A stretch of 64,000 nt of DNA from Aquisphaera giovannonii. Its GTDB lineage: Bacteria > Planctomycetota > Planctomycetia > Isosphaerales > Isosphaeraceae. The translations under genes and the position numbers were made by a program. The notes beneath the pieces are model-generated. The model saw only the letters and a program-made list of their open reading frames with translations, made no database searches and was not told where the DNA came from. Below are positions 63,501 through 64,000 of the stretch, piece after piece. Numbering within the stretch: the stretch's first letter is position 1; each line of letters begins with the position of its first letter. The stretch lies in assembly GCF_008087625.1 (NCBI RefSeq), contig NZ_CP042998.1, positions 62,001 to 126,000 on the forward strand, written 5' to 3'.

Positions 63501-64000
63501 GTAGTAGAGCGTCGCCGTGAGGTCCGGGTCGTTCGCGTACGCGATGTTGAAGGAGACCTGGATCCCGCTCTGGCCGGACGCCGTCTGCCCCTGGATGAGG
63601 AAGTTGTCCGGGATGTTGATCGTGGAGGAGACCGTCCCCGGGGTGGTGGAGCTGCCGCCGGAGGTCGCCGACGGGATGGTCAGCGCGACGTTGCCCGAGC
63701 CGTAGTTGACCCCCGCGGTCGGGACGTTCTGCGCCTCGCCCCGGAGCACGTCGAGGCCGGCGTTCCGGTTCGTGTCCAGGCCCTGGCCCTTCTGGTCGAA
63801 GATGTCCGGGCTGAGCTGGATCGCGTAGGTGCCGCCCAGCTCCTGCACCGGGAACGTGACGGTGAACGCGGTGGCGAAGCCGCCCGACGCGTTGATGGGG
63901 GCCACCTCGACGCCCGGCGTGAGGACCAGCGACCAGTTCAGCAGCTTGCCGGTCACGCCCACGACGTTGTCGCTGACGACCAGCTTCCACGTCCCGTCGG
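57537..64000 (-). CDS. Giant modular surface protein (partial, N-terminus outside window)
   Basis: At least 2154 codons remain open to the window edge. From the visible N-terminal side there are two proprotein-convertase P-domains (DGTWKLVVSDNVVG and SGGAWTLVVSSSS), then a sialidase/BNR-type propeller (VYVGGASGGIWKTTNF, repeated VYLGGAQHGDTGLIRI), Ig-like repeats (TVKTNGPTQDPTLGLLAAD), VCBS/FG-GAP-like segments (PLQADYDGDGKVDLIAYNR, PAVGDYDGTGRDQLAVFRPS) and a GGGNN repeat linker at 58035-58238. A final Ig-like domain and a basic C-terminus (VMRARNLFRKNGK) follow. It is likely secreted or cell-surface bound. The catalytic or anchor region, if any, is outside the window. Stop at 57537. Confidence 0.88.
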   Translation of the reverse strand, partial: DGTWKLVVSDNVVGVTGKLLNWSLVLTPGVEVAPINASGGFATAFTVTFPVQELGGTYAIQLSPDIFDQKGQGLDTNRNAGLDVLRGEAQNVPTAGVNYGSGNVALTIPSATSGGSSTTPGTVSSTINIPDNFLIQGQTASGQSGIQVSFNIAYANDPDLTATLYYHKGQSDEVSVTLFSGVGGGPNTANFSNTTLDDNSRTPIQQANAPFFGTFNPQQSLLTAFQGLTSGGAWTLVVSSSSTSLTGKLNSWSLSFQKPLPTSGLGEPVADRVSASFRIFTMDPTNPLSHTTWTAVGPAAISDRSGRIGGLAMDPSDPTGNTVYVGGASGGIWKTTNFLTTDPAGPTYVPLTSFGPTNAVNIGGIAVFGRNNDPNQSIVVAATGEGDTQSPGVGFLISKDGGATWALYDSTTNVDASGNLLPYNSASRDRAFVGTTSFKVVVDPTLTPTGNVIIYAALSGGNGGIWRSIDTGAHWTLMRAGQATDVVLDPASATGVADGNLQILYGAFRGDGVYLSPNRGQVWNQMTGQQGNGLIFNTVNNQNVNPATKPSPNGAQGRIVLAKPALTGNRAQDRLYEGWLYAAVSNPDGTFNGLYQTKDYGANWTQVRIPTLPAVPGAGGQHVQAVPSNDVSLNDYPILGGAPGGLPAQGNYNITMAVDPNNPNIVYLGGAQHGDTGLIRIDATNIWDAHNLTATSAVAKDGALSLNSTGAVTITDPKFSLPPSFINLISNPSSPFLTQSTVRVNNASAFTNNGFGVEWIPFDLGGTDAHRAYTFVDPLTGLTRLVIGDDQGVFSGLDDNGTYVSRIGNVSMPGVNRNGNIQITQFYFGAIQPSFVAAANANALIFGSAQDDGGPASDGDLLNNGNLTWSGPGGDAGGVATDQQGSGTLLQYWWPCCGGDITNFFQVNGDGRTTGLIQQANGGNTPDPQWPFLGTINFAVNPINSSQILISSGTGRVFSTETQGVTWNEIGAPSVFGASSPSMALAYGAPDPNAPGGIGNLGNFLYVGTAGGKIFVSQTGGGTLGSGNAWTDISNGLDGSAVQRIVTNPNRGSHEAYAITSRGVYYLADSIPSASNTPTWTNITGNLFNLAFPIFGQTYDPSTVSTNPYTLAASLTALVADWRYAIPDDPTNPSGPVHPVLYASANSGVYRSIDKGVTWTFFPDQSLDGSSADGGYLPHANFSDLDVALGNIDPSTGRPNLAGPYDPTNPTGNADPDLLLATSYGNGSFGIRLAPLVFPGTVAVDPSNVNGTAADGTPIVTTATPTIDGLSAITGFGNATRITIVDVTDPANPRIIGGFDKDNAAATNKAASWTDASGNFKITTNSGEAGFQTNGLKTIKVFATDDAGAVGDQLTLSFTLSAKNLPPTSPPSQATLAITSKTVSLGGTVFATLPLSFGGNTDTNVTSVQLLKLVGGVPTPFSPALVTTVVDPTTGAFSFAGLTGATFPDGTYQLIARATNAKGSTDSTPITFTVKTNGPTQDPTLGLLAADDSGIVGDNITNVRIPVFAGTVGAANANTIIQLYKWDAVAKKPTGSVLATATADGSGNFSIHLPTALVDGAITVVATAVDALGNKGPGTNYQPVTVTVVTVGSDYGGNPIDAGLATTANPAQSQAALFVRGTDGKGTWFALPSSPSNVPIWFTTGKAIGTSTDIPLQADYDGDGKVDLIAYNRATALWTINESFTGSTLSFTLGTAGGSASAGSIPFVGNFDGPGASQIGVYDVVTTASGRVGQWTILNANGTRSTVQFGLEGDVPAVGDYDGTGRDQLAVFRPSTGQFFVYQGAGNQVETITIPGISPSSSLIPVPGQYDNTVSSHRTEAAVFDQATGLFAILGPSGVRTVAFQAGDVPVSADYLGNGSDQPAVYRPGTFQFLEKDPTDSSGNKDLVIATFNGLGTQTAVPPASPLFYLLNAATTGTGTGGGNNGGGNNGGGNNGGGNNGGGNNGGGNNGGGDNGGGNNGGGDNGGGNNGGGDNGGGNNGGGNNGGGTTAPTIATTVGFANGTASEVNGVIYVRPGVKPWLTGTAPVGSVVTLLLSGKGIKGQRIVATTTANAAGAFAFHVTKPRLVRGNYTFLVQSQGPSGTAIGGVGFKVGTPPRVRPAVTAHAAAQARPVVRLQALGSQAGPAAANAAVIDEAIGSVMRARNLFRKNGK
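58035..58238 (-). repeat. 15-bp tandem repeat encoding GGGNN/GGGDN
   Basis: Thirteen 15-bp units plus a final GGG inside the giant surface-protein frame. Ten units read GGGNN and three GGGDN, the D units spaced at every second position (units 7, 9 and 11 in protein order). It is a flexible linker between domains and a hotspot for length change by slippage. Confidence 0.9.

Overview
The window is GC-rich DNA (roughly 70% by eye) and reads as a planctomycete, most likely of the Isosphaeraceae type (inference). The supporting features are a DUF1559 prepilin-like protein with a C-terminal H-X9-DG motif, a DUF1080 protein next to a Tat-exported Gfo/Idh/MocA oxidoreductase and a TIM-barrel isomerase, a giant Ser/Thr kinase-ATPase-SUMF1 fusion, and a complete Alternative Complex III plus caa3-type oxidase locus. 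I saw no rRNA, tRNA or CRISPR array.

Layout. 1-3024 (-): the first 1008 codons of a large polytopic membrane protein cut by the window edge. 3701-4693 (+): exported nucleoside hydrolase. 7684-4814 (-): pntAA-pntAB-pntB transhydrogenase operon. 8369-11753 (+): overlapping hybrid histidine kinase, KaiB and KaiC genes, with the KaiC phosphorylation-site Ser-Thr pair conserved. 11933-14160: exported esterase, small membrane protein, GNAT. 14623-17755 (+): DUF1080, Gfo/Idh/MocA and TIM-barrel genes, all with export signals, suggesting 3-keto-glycoside chemistry outside the cytoplasm. 23046-17782 (-): GNAT, epimerase, dihydrodipicolinate-synthase-like and acetyl-xylan-esterase-like genes, interrupted by a 164-bp inverted-repeat element. 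23801-27959: AraC regulon with a regulator, a small ORF, a degenerate cupin and an aldo/keto reductase. The two forward promoters share a near-identical operator at identical spacing. A phosphatase-cytochrome fusion lies between them.

28000-32800 is a lower-GC island of orphan genes, including two paralogues of an unrecognised family. It ends in a HTH-DUF433 antitoxin-like chimera and a truncated DUF5615 toxin. 39593-32800 (-) holds the kinase-STAND-SUMF1 giant, an orphan and a two-module glycosyltransferase. 40061-52626 (+) is actABCDEF, a small membrane protein, SCO and coxBACD, a tightly overlapping respiratory operon that would carry electrons from quinol through ACIII and cytochrome c to the oxidase. 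52670-57409 holds a short SFPASDPPAW-motif protein, an NtrC-type regulator with an extended -10 and a perfect 16-bp palindrome, a YqjD/YqjE-like membrane trio, a PepSY-like lipoprotein and the DUF1559 protein. 57537-64000 (-) is the C-terminal 2154 codons of a giant modular surface protein with a GGGNN repeat linker.

Best candidates for new biology are the island with its paired orphan family, the kinase-STAND-SUMF1 fusion, the phosphatase-cytochrome fusion, and the HK-KaiB-KaiC operon.
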